Below are positions 63,230 to 64,000 of a stretch of 64,000 nt of DNA, piece after piece. The stretch comes from Streptomyces indicus (GTDB lineage: Bacteria; Actinomycetota; Actinomycetes; Streptomycetales; Streptomycetaceae), in assembly GCF_900100315.1 (NCBI RefSeq), contig NZ_FNFF01000009.1, forward strand, positions 264,482-328,481, written 5' to 3'. A program made the translations under genes and the position numbers. The notes beneath the pieces were generated by a model. The model worked only from the letters and a program-made list of their open reading frames with translations, had not been told where the DNA came from and ran no database searches. Positions within the stretch are counted from its first letter, which is position 1, and every line of letters begins with the position of its first letter.

Positions 63230-64000
63230 CTACCGGCCGCCCGCCACGAGCAGCGGCGCGCCGCCCGGCGCGGAGGCGGGCCGGCCGTTGGTCAACGGCC
63301 GCCCGGTGCGCGGGACTTCACCGGTCAGGCCGCGCGCCACCAGCTCGGGGATCACGCCCTCGCCGAACCAGTACGCCTCCTCCAGATGCGGATAGCCGGA
63401 GAGCACGAAGTGCTCCACGCCGAGCGCGTGGTACTCCTCGATCCGGTCCGCGACCTCGGTGTGCGAGCCGACGAGCGCGGTGCCCGCCCCGCCCCGCACC
63501 AGGCCGACACCGGCCCACAGATTCGGGGCGATCTCCAGCTTGTCGCGGCTGCCGCCGTGCAGCGCCAGCATCCGCTGCTGGCCCACCGACTCACTGCGCC
63601 CGAGCGCCTGTTGGGCCGCGGCGATCGTCTCCGGGTCGAGGTCGTCGAGCAGCCGGTTCGCCACCCGCCAGGCCTCGGCCGAGGAGTCGCGGGAGATCGA
63701 GTGCAGCCGGATGCCGAAGCGGACGGTGCGCCCCTCGGCCTCGGCGAGCGAACGGATCCAGTCGATCTTCTCCTTGACCTGGGCGGCCGGTTCGCCCCAG
63801 GTGAGGTAGACGTCCGAGTGGCGGGCGGCGACCGGCCCCGCGGCGGGTGAGGATCCGCCGAAGAAGATCTGCGGCAGCGGGTCGGGCGGCAGCGCGGTCA
63901 GGGCGCCGTCGACGCGGTAGTGCTCGCCCGTGAAGTCGTACGGACTGCCGGACCATGCCCCCCGTACCACCGAGAGGAATTCATCCGTACGGGCATACCT
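63230..64000 (-). CDS. LLM-class flavin-dependent monooxygenase, C-terminal part
   Basis: This open frame runs off the right edge of the window; the last 256 or so residues are present. It matches the alkanesulfonate monooxygenase (SsuD) branch of bacterial luciferase-like enzymes: PDPLPQIFFGGSS, YLTWGEPAAQVKEKI, a long GIRLHSISRDS segment and the C-terminal LSGYPHLEEAYWFGEGV. It would use reduced FMN and oxygen; its sulfonate or other substrate is not known. The N-terminus lies outside. Confidence 0.9.
   Translation of the reverse strand, partial: RYARTDEFLSVVRGAWSGSPYDFTGEHYRVDGALTALPPDPLPQIFFGGSSPAAGPVAARHSDVYLTWGEPAAQVKEKIDWIRSLAEAEGRTVRFGIRLHSISRDSSAEAWRVANRLLDDLDPETIAAAQQALGRSESVGQQRMLALHGGSRDKLEIAPNLWAGVGLVRGGAGTALVGSHTEVADRIEEYHALGVEHFVLSGYPHLEEAYWFGEGVIPELVARGLTGEVPRTGRPLTNGRPASAPGGAPLLVAGGR

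Overview
The window is about 64 kb of very GC-rich actinobacterial chromosome, almost certainly from Streptomyces or a close relative. The evidence is the uniform third-position GC, frequent GTG starts, the mreC-mreD-PBP2-rodA cluster, the paired clpP1-clpP2 genes with a ClgR-type operator, a sodF gene with a Nur-type box, and many proteins with typical Streptomyces sequences.

Layout. (1) 14-6368: the lateral-wall cluster rodA, PBP2, mreD, mreC and mreB, all on the minus strand, with overlapping or nearly touching genes from mreC to rodA. (2) 6695-13120: ndk, a DUF4233 gene and folC, then a second MreB/Mbl paralogue, an orphan histidine kinase, a VKOR-like protein and an unknown membrane protein. 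(3) 13226-22864: valS, two tandem paralogous membrane proteins with Gln/Pro/Gly-rich heads, clpX, clpP2, clpP1 and tig. (4) 23097-26346: tRNA-Pro, tRNA-Gly, and a decayed 3-kb integrated element. The element is flanked by a 43-bp repeat of the tRNA-Gly 3' end and carries a truncated integrase, a terminase-like fragment, a membrane protein and a 5'-truncated methyltransferase. (5) 26416-30878: a Ser/Thr kinase with a PQQ-type sensor, a 64-aa membrane protein, a 659-bp non-coding stretch and an acyltransferase. (6) 30978-39910: a partial type VII secretion locus (small membrane protein, EccD, SCO5717-type ATPase, EccC, DUF6177) with no WXG100, EccB, EccE or mycosin gene in the window. (7) 39984-46949: an RSH-like HD hydrolase, a zinc-ribbon membrane protein, a cation:proton antiporter, a PP2C phosphatase, an Eis-type acetyltransferase, a Nei/Fpg glycosylase and RpiB. 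(8) 47114-53505: three related amino-acid permeases with bioY between the first two, then sodF with a candidate 3'UTR small RNA. (9) 53628-64000: a secreted metzincin and its secreted neighbour, a mycothiol-type DsbA protein, pepN, a nuclease-like protein, a Tat-exported phosphoesterase, a NUDIX hydrolase and a partial LLM oxidoreductase.

Most of the window is core chromosome: cell elongation, proteolysis, folding, translation and redox. The accessory or unusual points are the tRNA-Gly element, the partial type VII locus, the second MreB, and several repeat-built translation initiation regions. The most unusual is a seven-copy 23-bp repeat in front of the DUF6177 gene. It spells a chain of six overlapping 8-codon mini-ORFs, each ending on an ATGA/GTGA overlap with the next start, and the last one hands over to the gene's own ATG. 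Other points are a probable ATC start codon on the antiporter, a near-palindromic operator at bioY, and a metzincin gene followed 6 nt later by a protein with a TIMP/NTR-like strand pattern.

All assignments were made by reading the sequence. No database search was run, and references to S. coelicolor gene order come from memory.
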